From: Bartonella sp. MM73XJBT.G
GTDB taxonomy: Bacteria > Pseudomonadota > Alphaproteobacteria > Rhizobiales > Rhizobiaceae
Direction of reading: 5' to 3'
DNA length: 64,000 nt
NCBI RefSeq assembly: GCF_028618435.1
Contig: NZ_JAQISW010000004.1
Location: 1-64,000 of the forward strand
This document shows positions 17,807-27,468 of the stretch, piece by piece (position 1 is the first letter of the stretch; each line of letters opens with the position of its first letter). Made by a program: the position numbers and the translations under genes. Under the pieces are notes generated by a model that was not told where the DNA came from, ran no database searches, and saw nothing but the letters and a program-made list of their open reading frames with translations.

Positions 17807-19183
17807 TTAAAGAAGAGTTCCTGACAAAATGAGGGATGCTACAGAAAAATAGATGACAATGCCCATGACATCAACTAAAGTTGCCACAAAAGGCGCAGAA
17901 GCGCTTGCTGGATCAAATTTTAAACCTTTAAGGATAAAGGGCAACATAGATCCAGAGAGGGAACCAAAGGTAACGATACCGACTAAAGTTGCACCTACCG
18001 TTGTCGAAACAGCGATCCAATGTTGTCCATAGTCATAGATACCGAGTTGTTGCCAAAGAGCGATGCGTGTAATACCAATAATTCCAAGTAAAAGACCAAG
18101 GGATAGTCCTGTTGGAATTTCACGAATAATAACTTTCCACCAGTCTTTCAACGTGAGTTCACGTAAAGCCAGTGCACGGATAATAAGGGAGGTCGCTTGT
18201 GAACCGGAATTTCCTCCTGAGCTCATAATGAGAGGAATAAACAATGTAAGAATAATTGCTTTTTCAAGCTCTGTTTCGAAATGTTGCATAGCGCTTGCAG
18301 TTAGCATTTCGCCGATAAAGAGTAAAGCGAGCCAGCCGCCACGTTTTTTCATCATTTCAGGAAACTTGATTTGCATATAAGGCTTATTAAGCGCTTCCAT
18401 ACCTCCAAATTTATAGGCATCTTCATTCATTTCATCGACCATAGTATCAAGCACGTCGTCAACAGTTACAATGCCAATGACATGATTATTTTCATCAACG
18501 ACGGGCACAGAGAGAAGGTCATGGCGCTGGAAAAGGCGCGCAATATCTTCATGATGTGTGAAGGGCGATATTGTAATGGGCGAGTCATGGGTAGGGACAT
18601 TAAGAATTTGTTCATCAGGTGAGGCAAGAATAAGGTTACGCAGTGAAACAGCTTTGAGAAGAGTTCCTTTTTTGGGGTCAATCACATAGCTGGTATAAAC
18701 TGTTTCACGCGTTCGCTCGACCTCACGAATGTGATCCAAAGTTTTTTGTATGGTCCAGTTTGAAGGAACCGCTATAAACTCTGTTGTCATCAGTGCTCCT
18801 GCTGTATGATCAGGATAACTGGTAAGTTTTTTAAGTTCAGCACGCGTTAAGGGTTTAAGCAAGGCGTAAAGCCGTGTGCGGGTTTCTTTATCCATTTCTT
18901 GAAAGACATCTGCAGCAGCATCTGCAGACATGCCATCAAGAATTTCAACAGCACGATTTATGGGTAGAAGTTCTAAAATAGCAACAGGCTGTTCAAGCTC
19001 TGGTTTATCAAAAAGTTCGATAACATACTCAAGAGGCAGAAGACTAAGAATAGTTACACGTTCCATGATATCAAGGTCATTGATAATATCAATAGAGTCA
19101 GCAAAATGCAGATTTTTTAATTTTTCAGCGAGAGCTTCAGGAGAAAAATTTTTGAAGTCGATGGTCGTTTTGATTTCAGTCAT
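17807..19183 (-). CDS. mgtE: Magnesium transporter MgtE
   Basis: Homodimeric inner-membrane Mg2+ channel gated by cytosolic Mg2+. Domain order is typical: an N domain (residues about 20-125, LLPLEYVIELFDKPEL, LDGMSADAAADVFQEM), paired CBS domains (about 130-255, with SVPVVDENNHVIGIVTVDDV), a plug helix (KKRGGWLALLFIGEM), and five transmembrane helices. These include the conserved pore segments LIMSSGGNSGSQATSLIIRALA and VDVMGIVIYF (listed in two pieces; GGNSGSQ is the core). AGGAGGT lies 8 bases before ATG 19183. At 458 residues it is full length. It stands alone on the minus strand. Confidence 0.96.
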   Translation of the reverse strand: MTEIKTTIDFKNFSPEALAEKLKNLHFADSIDIINDLDIMERVTILSLLPLEYVIELFDKPELEQPVAILELLPINRAVEILDGMSADAAADVFQEMDKETRTRLYALLKPLTRAELKKLTSYPDHTAGALMTTEFIAVPSNWTIQKTLDHIREVERTRETVYTSYVIDPKKGTLLKAVSLRNLILASPDEQILNVPTHDSPITISPFTHHEDIARLFQRHDLLSVPVVDENNHVIGIVTVDDVLDTMVDEMNEDAYKFGGMEALNKPYMQIKFPEMMKKRGGWLALLFIGEMLTASAMQHFETELEKAIILTLFIPLIMSSGGNSGSQATSLIIRALALRELTLKDWWKVIIREIPTGLSLGLLLGIIGITRIALWQQLGIYDYGQHWIAVSTTVGATLVGIVTFGSLSGSMLPFILKGLKFDPASASAPFVATLVDVMGIVIYFSVASLILSGTLL

Positions 19184-19836
19184 GATAAAATACCTCCTGA
19201 AAAATTGGAGAGTTATAAATCTAGATAAGATGACGAGATAAAAAATAATAAAAGTTTACGGAAGATTCGAAAAAAACCTCCCCAACCGTACTTCCAATTG
19301 TTAATATTTTAAGTAAAGTCAAGGATAAATTGTAAGTTATAAACAAATTTCTTAAATTACTGAAAGCAAGAATACAGCTTAATTTCAGGATAATATGAAG
19401 GCATAAATGCAAAAATCAGATCTCATTTTTACCATCATTTCTTTAGTACAGCTTTGCGATTTTTTAAAGAATCTACAGAAATGTTTTGTAAACAATAGAG
19501 ATGAAGCCTTTCTTCAAGTGTTTTTATCAACAGGCAATTTCATTTATGATGCGCGAGCAAATAATCTTTATTGCTTCGATATCATATGGTTTAAAATGAA
19601 AAAAACCTATGATATTCGAGTTTCTTATTCAAGATAAAAAAACAATAAATTATCATATAAATCAAAGAGTTCATTTGGTAAGTGTAAAAATTCTTATTTT
19701 TATTGATTTCATGAAGCTAAAGATATTCCTGATTCAATAGAGCTTTGAAAGGTATGAAATAGTCTTAGTATATTATTAATTTGTGTCGTAAAGATAATTG
19801 TTGCAGCTTAAATTTATAATGGAGACATAAAGTATT
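19184..19836. other. 650-bp intergenic region between mgtE and the M3 peptidase gene (divergent promoters)
   Basis: The region must hold promoters for both divergent genes. A C/G-containing block with GGTTGGGGAGGT on the minus strand (about 19272-19290) lies in the likely mgtE leader; I cannot fold it into a known Mg2+ riboswitch. One 76-codon frame at 19407-19637 is listed separately as doubtful. Otherwise I see only AT-rich sequence. Confidence 0.45.
19407..19637 (+). CDS. Doubtful small ORF, 76 codons, unknown
   Basis: ATG 19407 is preceded by GAAGG at about 5 bases, which is the only positive sign. The product (MQKSDLIFTIISLVQLCDFL at the start) has no signal peptide, domain or family I recognise. 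Its composition is like translated AT-rich spacer. It could be a decayed gene end or chance. Confidence 0.15.
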   Translation: MQKSDLIFTIISLVQLCDFLKNLQKCFVNNRDEAFLQVFLSTGNFIYDARANNLYCFDIIWFKMKKTYDIRVSYSR

Positions 19837-21861
19837 ATGATAAAATCAGCAGCGCTGGATTGGAAAGGATTTTCAGGACTTCCTGATTTTTCTTCTATAA
19901 GAGATGAAGATTTCAAATCTGCTTTTGAACAGGCATTTCAAGAAGCCGAAGAAGAATTAGAGGCGATTGCGATGGTGCAAGATTCACCAACGCTTGAGAA
20001 TTTTTTGCAACCTTTTGAGCTTTGTGGCAAAGCGCTTGATCGTGTCTGTTCAATATTTTTCCTGCGCGCCAGTGCTCATACGAATGCATTGATTCAACAG
20101 CTCGAACAAGAGTTTGTTGTAAAACTTTCCCGTTATTCTTCAAAAATGATGATGGACGCGCGGATATTTGCAAAAATAGATACACTTTATCAACAGTCGC
20201 AGCAGGGTATATTTGAGAGTGAAACAACACGCGTTCTTGAATTATGGTGGAAAAAGTTTGTTTGCCATGGTGCAAAACTAGATGATAAAGCTCAGAAACG
20301 GCTTGTAAAAATTAATGAAAGACTTGCTTTTTTAAATACTACTTTTGGGCAGAATGTCTTAAACGATGAAGCTGAATGGATTCTATTTTTAAAACAAACA
20401 GACTTATCTGGTTTACCGGAAGATCTCATTGCTTCAATGAAGGAAATTGCCTGCGAAAGAGGCCATGAAGAAGCTTATGCATTAACACTAGCACGCTCGA
20501 TTGTTGAACCTTTTTTAAAATTCTCTGATCGTCGTGATTTGCGTGAGGTTGCATTCCAAGCTTGGGCTAAACGTGGCGAAAATAATAACAAGAATGATAA
20601 TCGAACCATTATTTTAGAGATTGTTGCGCTTCGAGATGAGCAAGCTAAATTATTGGGATATAAATCTTTCGCAGATTTGAAACTCGATAATACCATGGCT
20701 AAAAGTGTTGATTCCGTAATGGATTTGCTTATGCCTGTATGGGAGCGCGCAAGAGCGAAGGCTTCTGCTGAGCAAATTGAATTACAAAATTTTGCCAACA
20801 ATTTGGGCAGCAATGAATCTTTAGCGGCTTGGGATTGGCGTTATTATGCTGAAAAGCTCCGCACTGAAAAACTTTCTTTCGATAGCGCTGAAATTAAATA
20901 TTATTTTCAACTTGATCGTATGATTAAAGCGGCTTTTGGGGTAGCAGAAAAACTCTTTGGTATTACCTTTGAAGAAAAAAACGCTGTTGCACTTTGGCAT
21001 CCTGATGCACGTTTGTGGGAAGTAAAGAAGTCTGATGGAAGTTTACTTGGGCATTTCATTGGTGATTATTTTGCACGTTCTTCAAAACGTTCTGGTGCAT
21101 GGATGAGCCAATTGCAATCACAGCATAAATTGGATGGTGGTCAAAAACCAATCATCTACAATATTTGTAATTTTGCTAAACCCTCTAAAGGGGAGGTGGC
21201 ACTTTTATCACTTGATGATGCACGGACACTTTTCCATGAATTTGGGCATGCATTGCATGGTTTGCTTTCGGATGTCACATGGCCCTCTGTAGCGGGAACA
21301 TCTGTTTCACGTGATTTTGTTGAACTTCCCTCTCAACTTTATGAACATTGGTTAACCGTACCAGAGATATTAAAATCTTATGCTATACATACAAAAACAG
21401 GACATCCAATGTCCCAAGAGTTAATCGATAAAGTTTTAACGGCGCAGACATTTAATGCGGGATTTTCTGCGGTTGAGTTTATCTCATCAGCTCTCGTGGA
21501 TATGGCTTTTCACCAAGGAGAAACAGTCACGGATCCAACAATTTTTGAACATAAAGAATTAGAAAAGTTGCAAATGCCCGATACAATTATTATGCGTCAT
21601 CGTCCTTCACATTTTATGCATGTGTTTGCGGGGGATGGTTATGCTGCTGGATACTATTCTTATATGTGGTCGGAAGTACTTGATGCTGATGCTTTTCAAG
21701 CGTTTGAAGAAACCGGTGATGTCTTTAATTCAGAGCTTGCTGATCTTTTAAAGCGTTTTATTTATTCTGCTGGGGGAAGCCGCGATCCAGAGGAACTGTA
21801 TAAAGCTTTTCGGGGACGGATGCCTTTACCAGAGGCAATGATGAATAAACGTGGACTATAA
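19837..21861 (+). CDS. Oligopeptidase A / dipeptidyl carboxypeptidase family (M3A metallopeptidase)
   Basis: Zinc metallopeptidase of 674 residues that degrades short peptides in the cytosol (no signal peptide visible). The zinc site FHEFGHALHGLLS is at about residue 465, with the third-ligand region SRDFVELPSQLYEHW about 25-40 residues further, as in the M3 family, and FMHVFAGDGYAAGYYSYMWSE-type C-terminal motif (DGYAAGYYSYMWSE). GGAGAC stands 12 bases before ATG 19837. The gene could be prlC-like or dcp-like; the sequence alone does not separate the two. A hairpin follows at 21868. Confidence 0.92.
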   Translation: MIKSAALDWKGFSGLPDFSSIRDEDFKSAFEQAFQEAEEELEAIAMVQDSPTLENFLQPFELCGKALDRVCSIFFLRASAHTNALIQQLEQEFVVKLSRYSSKMMMDARIFAKIDTLYQQSQQGIFESETTRVLELWWKKFVCHGAKLDDKAQKRLVKINERLAFLNTTFGQNVLNDEAEWILFLKQTDLSGLPEDLIASMKEIACERGHEEAYALTLARSIVEPFLKFSDRRDLREVAFQAWAKRGENNNKNDNRTIILEIVALRDEQAKLLGYKSFADLKLDNTMAKSVDSVMDLLMPVWERARAKASAEQIELQNFANNLGSNESLAAWDWRYYAEKLRTEKLSFDSAEIKYYFQLDRMIKAAFGVAEKLFGITFEEKNAVALWHPDARLWEVKKSDGSLLGHFIGDYFARSSKRSGAWMSQLQSQHKLDGGQKPIIYNICNFAKPSKGEVALLSLDDARTLFHEFGHALHGLLSDVTWPSVAGTSVSRDFVELPSQLYEHWLTVPEILKSYAIHTKTGHPMSQELIDKVLTAQTFNAGFSAVEFISSALVDMAFHQGETVTDPTIFEHKELEKLQMPDTIIMRHRPSHFMHVFAGDGYAAGYYSYMWSEVLDADAFQAFEETGDVFNSELADLLKRFIYSAGGSRDPEELYKAFRGRMPLPEAMMNKRGL

Positions 21862-21867
21862 GCTATA

Positions 21868-21895
21868 ACGACATGGTTAATACCATGCCGTTTTC
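21868..21895 (+). terminator. Terminator after the M3 peptidase gene
   Basis: ACGACATGGT (21868-21877) and ACCATGCCGT (21882-21891) form a 10-bp stem with one mismatch and a TAAT tetraloop, followed by TTTCATATT, six bases after the stop codon. Confidence 0.65.
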
Positions 21896-22025
21896 ATATT
21901 ATTCGAAAGATGCAGTTGCGATTTATGAAAATCTTCTCTTCAATTTATGGGTCTGTAACAGTATTTTTTATCTTATTCTCTTTTCGTTTTATGGGGAAAA
22001 TGAGATTTTGTATTTTAAACAGACA

Positions 22026-23102
22026 TTATGGGGAAGAAAAATTATCAGCGCGATCTTTTTGATGCCCATTTAGCGGAAACCATGATTTTTTTATAAAACT
22101 TGATTTTCTTCTGCCTAAAAGGTGGGTATTTTGTTGTACGATATCATCGAGGCTCATCGGAGGTTGACGCATCATCTCACTTGACTCTTGTTTCTCTGAT
22201 TCTTGTATAAGCTTTTGAATAGTTTGATCCGTTGAGGATGATCCGTCATGAGAAAAGACAGGAAAATTTAAAATATTTTTCAATGGTTTTTCTAAATAAG
22301 AGACAAGTTTTTCCTTTCCTTCAGCGGTGAAATGCATGCCATTATTGGTGCGTAATTTGGCTATTTTTCCATGGATATCATAGCCTGAAAAAGAAAAATT
22401 CCCTTCTGCATCACTAAAGCCACTCCAGATATCGAGAAAATATCCTCCTGCTGCTTCTGTTTCTTGTTTGTAGAGCGCATTAAAAATTTTCATTTTTTGT
22501 GTCAAAGTATCATTTCCAAAAGAAGGCTGACCTATCCATATCCATGATTTTCCAGAGGAATGAAGATTTTCAGTAATTTCGGTAATTCTTTGTTTGTAGA
22601 TGCGCATCCATTCTAACTGATCTGTGTTAATGATGCTATAAGAGTCTTTGATGGGTTGATTATCATTTGCACCGATCATCATGATAATAACATCGGGGTT
22701 ATTTTGTTCAATAAGTTTAGAAATATTGCTTTGCCAAGAATAATAATCTGTTCGCACGAGACCGGAAGCCGGCATTGTATTATTCATGATAACGGTATTG
22801 CTATTATCGGCAAAAAACTTCTTAAGGGCATCGGCAACAGCAGAAGCTGCAAAATCTCCTATGACAAGAATGCGCTTTGCATTCTCATTTTTCAGTTTTG
22901 GTATGTTTTTTTGTGTTACGATTTTTCTTCTCGGCTTGTCTATTCTTTGTTCTATAATTTGCGGAGATTGTTGTGTCTGTTTGTTTTGTTGTGACAACCA
23001 TTTGAAGAAGTTGGTTGCTTGACTTGGGGAGGGCTGTATGATCCCCACAATAGAAAGTAAAAACAGCAAAAACATCAAGTATATCGGACGAAAAAGAGAC
23101 AA
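22026..23102 (-). CDS. DUF459 periplasmic SGNH-fold protein with altered catalytic residues
   Basis: A 358-residue exported protein with a signal peptide (FLLFLLSIVGIIQPSPSQA), a basic Gln-rich linker, then an SGNH/GDSL-like domain (about residues 75-275) of the DUF459 family. The block I position reads ILVIGDFAASA (Phe84 replaces the nucleophilic Ser of GDS), block III keeps GANDNQ, and the DxxH block reads NGMHFTAEG (Asn for Asp). Catalysis by the usual triad is therefore unlikely; a binding or scaffold role in the cell wall is inference. The TTG start at 23102 has GGAG upstream; ATG 23075 is an alternative. It lies 15 bases after the lytic transglycosylase gene and is probably co-transcribed. 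Confidence 0.8.
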   Translation of the reverse strand: MSLFRPIYLMFLLFLLSIVGIIQPSPSQATNFFKWLSQQNKQTQQSPQIIEQRIDKPRRKIVTQKNIPKLKNENAKRILVIGDFAASAVADALKKFFADNSNTVIMNNTMPASGLVRTDYYSWQSNISKLIEQNNPDVIIMMIGANDNQPIKDSYSIINTDQLEWMRIYKQRITEITENLHSSGKSWIWIGQPSFGNDTLTQKMKIFNALYKQETEAAGGYFLDIWSGFSDAEGNFSFSGYDIHGKIAKLRTNNGMHFTAEGKEKLVSYLEKPLKNILNFPVFSHDGSSSTDQTIQKLIQESEKQESSEMMRQPPMSLDDIVQQNTHLLGRRKSSFIKKSWFPLNGHQKDRADNFSSP

Positions 23103-23117
23103 AATCTTAACGCTCCA

Positions 23118-24374
23118 TTATTGTTTACGAAGGAGAAAAAGCACTTGAGATGATGGATATCCATTTGTTTTTAAACCGTGATGGAGCTGAAAAGCTTTAA
23201 TTGCTTTGCGGGAGGCAGTTCCGATTTTTCCATCAATATTTCCTTTATAATAGCCCAGTGCACTTAAGCGGGATTGCAATTCTTTGCATTCTTGGAAGGT
23301 AAGGGGTTGAAAAGGTCTTTGCCAATCATTGACTAATCCAGGATGTCCAGCAATACGATCAGCAAGAAGGGCAACAGCAAAAGCATAACGATCTGCATTA
23401 TTATAACGTTTTAGAACAAAGAAATTTTTTGTGACTAAGAATATAGGTCCTTTGGCTCCATCTGGATATTTTAATATTGCTTGTTCAACTAATGGAGGAA
23501 GAGGATGCCCATTGGCGTATTTTACACCTAATTTTTTCCATTTTTCAAAGGAATACCAGCCACTGGGAAGATTTTTCCCTTGGGGAACTTTCACCTCTGC
23601 TCCCCAAATAAGGTGTGGTTGCCAGCCATTTTTGTGGAGAAGATTAGCAGCAGTAGCCAAAGCATCTGGAACAGAGGTCCAGATATCACGCCGCCCGTCT
23701 TTGTCCATATCAACAGCATAGGTGAGATAACTGCTCGGAATAAATTGGGTATGTCCCAAAGCACCAGCCCAAGATCCAGTAAGTTGAGAGCGTTTAATTT
23801 CACCATTTTGTAGAATTTTCATAGCAGCAATCAGTTGTGTATGGGCATATTTTGCACGTTTTTTATCGGCGTAGGCTAAGGTTGCAAGCGAGCGAATGGT
23901 ATCACGCATGACACTTTTATTGGCTAAAATTTTCCCGTAATTGCTTTCCATTGACCAAATAGCAAGCAGAATATTGCGGTCAACACCAAAACGTTCTTCA
24001 ATTTGAAGAAGCCATTTATTCCATTTTTTTGCTTGGCGCCGTCCTTCGACAATTGCGATATCATGGACACGATTATCGAAATAATTCCATGAGGGTGCAA
24101 CAAATTCCGGTTGATAGGCGGCACTTTTTAAAACTTTTGGATCAATAATATTAACACCTTTAAAAGCCATATGAAACGTAGAGGGGGTAATATTGTGAGC
24201 AATAGCTGTCTTTTTAAATTCTTTAATCCAGTGCTTAAATCCGCTATCAGCATATGCAAAGGATGCAAAAAACATTAAAAAAGCAAGCAAAATAACGAGA
24301 AAGCCGGTGATAAGCATTCTCCGATTTATTGACACCTCTAAAAAAGAAAAAGTCTTCAATTCTGTTTTTTGCAT
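23118..24374 (-). CDS. MltB-type lytic murein transglycosylase with peptidoglycan-binding domain
   Basis: Cuts the glycan backbone of peptidoglycan to form 1,6-anhydro-muropeptides. An N-terminal transmembrane or signal segment (MLITGFLVILLAFLMFFASF then AYA) precedes an SLT_2/MltB domain with the catalytic Glu in AIWSMESNYGK and the family motif GSWAGALGHTQFIPSSY, then DGRRDIWTSVPDALATAANL. A C-terminal PG_binding_1 domain (LQSRLSALGYYKGNIDGKIG) anchors it to the wall. ATG 24374 (MQKTELKTF) has GGGGAT upstream and is preferred to ATG 24398. The DUF459 gene follows, a pairing seen in rhizobia. Confidence 0.92.
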   Translation of the reverse strand: MQKTELKTFSFLEVSINRRMLITGFLVILLAFLMFFASFAYADSGFKHWIKEFKKTAIAHNITPSTFHMAFKGVNIIDPKVLKSAAYQPEFVAPSWNYFDNRVHDIAIVEGRRQAKKWNKWLLQIEERFGVDRNILLAIWSMESNYGKILANKSVMRDTIRSLATLAYADKKRAKYAHTQLIAAMKILQNGEIKRSQLTGSWAGALGHTQFIPSSYLTYAVDMDKDGRRDIWTSVPDALATAANLLHKNGWQPHLIWGAEVKVPQGKNLPSGWYSFEKWKKLGVKYANGHPLPPLVEQAILKYPDGAKGPIFLVTKNFFVLKRYNNADRYAFAVALLADRIAGHPGLVNDWQRPFQPLTFQECKELQSRLSALGYYKGNIDGKIGTASRKAIKAFQLHHGLKTNGYPSSQVLFLLRKQ

Positions 24375-24611
24375 TTTGAAATCCCCATTAATATTCAATT
24401 TATTAGATGTGCAATAACTTTATTTTGTATTTAGTTTAATTGATAACATGATCAAGAAAAGGAAAAAACTGCAACAAATAATTTGTTTAATCCTTTCAAT
24501 AAATTCTCATATTCTCTTTTATATTTTTGATTGCCCATTATAAGGATAATCAAAACAATAAGATATCTTTTTTACCATTTCGTAAAAATATATGATAAAT
24601 AAGAAGGTTAT

Positions 24612-25526
24612 ATGAATTCATTGAGGAGGGTGAATTTGCATAAAATTCGGAAAGCAGTATTCCCCGTAGCAGGTCTTGGTACGCGTTTTCTTCCTGCAAC
24701 AAAAACGGTTCCTAAAGAAATGCTAACAGTTGTTGATAAGCCTGTTATTCAATATGTTGTGGATGAGGCGCGGGAGGCTGGCATTGAGCATTTTATTTTT
24801 GTGACTGGACGCAACAAAGCAGTCATTGAGGATTATTTTGATGCGCAAGTTGAATTATATACAACGCTTGCTGAATGTGGAAAAAAAGAAGATTTGGCGC
24901 ATTTATACCGTTTACAGCCGTTGCCAGGGACAACTTCTTTTACGCGGCAACAGAAACCTCTGGGGTTAGGGCATGCGCTTTGGTGCGCGCGTGAATTGGT
25001 TGCGGGCGAACCTTTTGCTTTGTTATTACCTGATATGTTGATACAAGCAAAAAAGGGGTGTCTTTCTGAGATGATGAACCTTTATGAAAGAACGGGGGGT
25101 GGAAATATTATAGCAGTTCAGGAATGCTCTCCTAGAGAAACCCATAAATATGGTATTGTGGGGAAAGGCAAACAGATTGCCAATGGTTTTGAAATTACAA
25201 AAATGGTAGAAAAACCAGCGCTTGGAACGGCACCATCAAATTTATACATCAATGGACGTTATATTTTGCAGCCAGAAATTTTTAATATTCTTTCCACTCA
25301 AGAACGAGGAGCAGGAAATGAAATTCAACTAACAGATGCGATGATAAGGCTTTCAAACGAACAGGATTTTTGGGGTTTTCAATTAGACGGGCGCACTTTT
25401 GATTGCGGTTCTAAAGCTGGTTTTATTGAAGCTAACGTTGCTTTTTCTTTGGCACGTGCTGATATGCACAGCCATGTTTCTGCCTCATTGAAAAATTTAC
25501 TAGAAACTATTAAAGTTGAACAATGA
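24612..25526 (+). CDS. galU: UTP-glucose-1-phosphate uridylyltransferase
   Basis: Makes UDP-glucose for glycans and lipopolysaccharide. The nucleotide-binding motif [20 protein letters not shown] is complete, with [19 protein letters not shown], the LLLPDML Asp site, and KMVEKPALG. At 304 residues it is typical. ATG 24612 is preceded by AAGAAGG; an internal TTG at 24636 follows an AGGAGG and could also initiate ([12 protein letters not shown]). kdsD follows after about 40 bases, so the two may share a transcript for envelope sugar supply. Confidence 0.95.
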   Translation: MNSLRRVNLHKIRKAVFPVAGLGTRFLPATKTVPKEMLTVVDKPVIQYVVDEAREAGIEHFIFVTGRNKAVIEDYFDAQVELYTTLAECGKKEDLAHLYRLQPLPGTTSFTRQQKPLGLGHALWCARELVAGEPFALLLPDMLIQAKKGCLSEMMNLYERTGGGNIIAVQECSPRETHKYGIVGKGKQIANGFEITKMVEKPALGTAPSNLYINGRYILQPEIFNILSTQERGAGNEIQLTDAMIRLSNEQDFWGFQLDGRTFDCGSKAGFIEANVAFSLARADMHSHVSASLKNLLETIKVEQ

Positions 25527-25565
25527 TGTAGATCTCTCATTTAATTTTATTGATTGAATTTGATT

Positions 25566-26558
25566 ATGACAATACCATTTCCTCATAGGGCTTTGCAGGG
25601 GGCTGTCGCATCAGCGCTTAAAACATTTGCCAGTGAAAAGCAAGGGCTTGAAGCACTTGAAGCAGCTCTTCTTGGCAGTCTTTCATCTTCTTTTGAAGCA
25701 GCTGTTCAAACCATTAGAAATGCTCCTGGACATGTGGTTATTACGGGTCTTGGAAAAAGTGGTCATATCGGGACAAAAATTGCAGCAACCTTAGCTTCAA
25801 CTGGAACACCTGCTTTTTTTGTTCATGCTGCAGAAGCCAATCACGGTGATCTTGGTATGATTGGATCTGATGATGTTATTCTTGCTTTATCATGGTCTGG
25901 TGAAACGCAAGAATTAAGTGGCATTATGAGTTATGCAGCCCGTTTTCGTATTCCTCTGATTGCCATGACATCAAGTGAGCTCTCTGTATTAGGACGACAA
26001 GCTGATATTGTTCTCTTATTACCAAAGATAGAAGAGGCTTGCCCTCATGGTTTAGCTCCTACAACTTCAACAATTATGCAATTGGCAATGGGAGATGCAT
26101 TAGCAGTTTCTCTTTTAGAAATGCGCGGTTTTACCAAAACCGATTTCAAAATATATCATCCTGGTGGTTCTCTTGGTGCAAGCCTTAAATACGTGTGTGA
26201 TATTATGCACAAGGGTGATTGTATTCCTTTGGTTATGCAGGGGACAGCTATGACTGAAGCTATGAATGTTTTGGTAGAAAAACATTTTGGTTGTGTTGGT
26301 GTTATCAACTCAAAAGGTGAACTCATTGGAATTGTGACTGATGGTGATCTTGCTCGGAATATTCATTTTAATTTATCAAAATTTAATGTTGATGAGGTGA
26401 TGACCAAAGCGCCTAAAGTTGTAAAGCCAAATACACTTGTTGGTGCAGCAATGGCTTTTATTAATGATCATCATATTGGTGCATTTTTCGTGGTTGAAGA
26501 TAAAAAACCGATAGGAATTGTTCATTTTCATGATCTTTTGCGCATTGGTGCTGCTTAG
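25566..26558 (+). CDS. kdsD: D-arabinose-5-phosphate isomerase KdsD/KpsF
   Basis: Converts ribulose-5-phosphate to arabinose-5-phosphate, the precursor of Kdo in the LPS core. A SIS domain (GHVVITGLGKSGHIGTKIA, ALSWSGETQEL, IPLIAMTSS, the His in PHGLAPTTST) is followed by a pair of CBS domains (FGCVGVINSKGELIGIVTDG and HIGAFFVVEDKKPIGIVH). ATG 25566 is preferred to the TTG at 25554 because the family start lies near TIPFPHRAL. At 330 residues the protein has standard length. Confidence 0.95.
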   Translation: MTIPFPHRALQGAVASALKTFASEKQGLEALEAALLGSLSSSFEAAVQTIRNAPGHVVITGLGKSGHIGTKIAATLASTGTPAFFVHAAEANHGDLGMIGSDDVILALSWSGETQELSGIMSYAARFRIPLIAMTSSELSVLGRQADIVLLLPKIEEACPHGLAPTTSTIMQLAMGDALAVSLLEMRGFTKTDFKIYHPGGSLGASLKYVCDIMHKGDCIPLVMQGTAMTEAMNVLVEKHFGCVGVINSKGELIGIVTDGDLARNIHFNLSKFNVDEVMTKAPKVVKPNTLVGAAMAFINDHHIGAFFVVEDKKPIGIVHFHDLLRIGAA

Positions 26559-26761
26559 ATTAAAGTTTCCTATCAGATAAAATGTTATTTTAGGCTAAAA
26601 TAGATGGAACGATACAAAGTTATAATTTTATTGTGAAGGGGCTTTTTGCTGATCTTTTGTGAAAAAAAGAATGATTATTTTACGCATTTTTCATGTTTAG
26701 AAAACTCTACAGACAGAGATTATATCAGTCTCTTTGCATATTTTGGAGGGGATTTTCTATC

Positions 26762-26792
26762 AGGAGGAGAAAGGATCACCTCCTGTTTGATG
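26762..26792. terminator. Possible hairpin between convergent kdsD and omp10-like genes
   Basis: CAGGAGG and CCTCCTG (7 bp) flank an 11-base loop about 200 bases after the kdsD stop. No clear T-run follows on either strand, so a terminator role is only possible. The rest of 26559-26833 shows nothing recognisable. Confidence 0.3.
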
Positions 26793-26833
26793 CATGTGCT
26801 CCATCTGTTCTTAGGTTAAGAGAAGCTTTACTT

Positions 26834-27202
26834 TTACTTTGTTGAAGATTTCCGCTTAAGGAAAAACTGCGCTCCTGTAGGTGAGGTGCAGAGAAGTTGT
26901 GTGGCGTCATATGACATTGTACAATTGACTCTAGAAATTGTTCCACGGAGAATAGAGCGTATTTCAATTTCTATATTTTGGGCATTGAGATAATTATATA
27001 CTCCTTCTGATAGTTTTTCTTCTGTATCTGCTGCACGCGTTTCAAAAACACCATTGTGGAAAGAAGAAATAATACCATTCTCATCGACCCATTTTCCATC
27101 AATTCCAGTTGACATATTGGGGTTATAATATTGCGAAAATCCACAGGCGCTTAATAGCAAAGCGGTGATTGTAAGACATAAAATATGATAGGTATGTTTC
27201 AT
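26834..27202 (-). CDS. omp10: Omp10-like outer-membrane lipoprotein
   Basis: A 122-residue lipoprotein: signal MKHTYHILCLTITALLLSAC with the lipobox LSAC at Cys20. The mature part follows Brucella Omp10 closely by recall: GIDGKWVDENGIISSF, FETRAADTEEKLSEG, IRSILRGTISRVNC and LLCTSPTGAQFFLKR. Omp10 is a minor outer-membrane lipoprotein of Brucella with an antigenic and fitness role; its molecular function is unclear. The gene stands alone on the minus strand, convergent with kdsD and divergent from the response-regulator gene. Confidence 0.82.
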   Translation of the reverse strand: MKHTYHILCLTITALLLSACGFSQYYNPNMSTGIDGKWVDENGIISSFHNGVFETRAADTEEKLSEGVYNYLNAQNIEIEIRSILRGTISRVNCTMSYDATQLLCTSPTGAQFFLKRKSSTK

Positions 27203-27347
27203 TTATTTCACTCTAATTTAGATTATTTTGCTCTCTATTTTTTATAAAATTATTAAATTGAGCCATGAGTCAATATGAAAAATTTGATGAAAATCAATGA
27301 AAAAGCAAAAAAATAGAAAAAAATGCCTTAATGTTGTATTTAATTAA

Positions 27348-27425
27348 CAGCTTAATGAAATGTGCAAGTGAAACACAAGAGGTGAAATATTTCTTATGGT
27401 TTACAACAATTTTTACATTAAGCTG
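27348..27425. repeat. 10-bp inverted repeat upstream of the response-regulator gene
   Basis: CAGCTTAATG (27348-27357) and CATTAAGCTG (27416-27425) are perfect complements 58 bases apart, ending 44 bases before the start at 27469. The sequence between is AT-rich. It may be a two-site operator or a long leader hairpin; nothing in the sequence decides. Confidence 0.4.
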
Positions 27426-27468
27426 CTGAATAGTCTCATGAGTAGTCTCAAAGGAGATTATTGACATT

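Noticed and set aside
19260-19310. Possible Mg2+ riboswitch in the mgtE leader (G-rich block on the minus strand)
   Set aside because: I could not match it to the M-box or another known fold; only a 5-bp GGAAG/CTTCC pair is visible.
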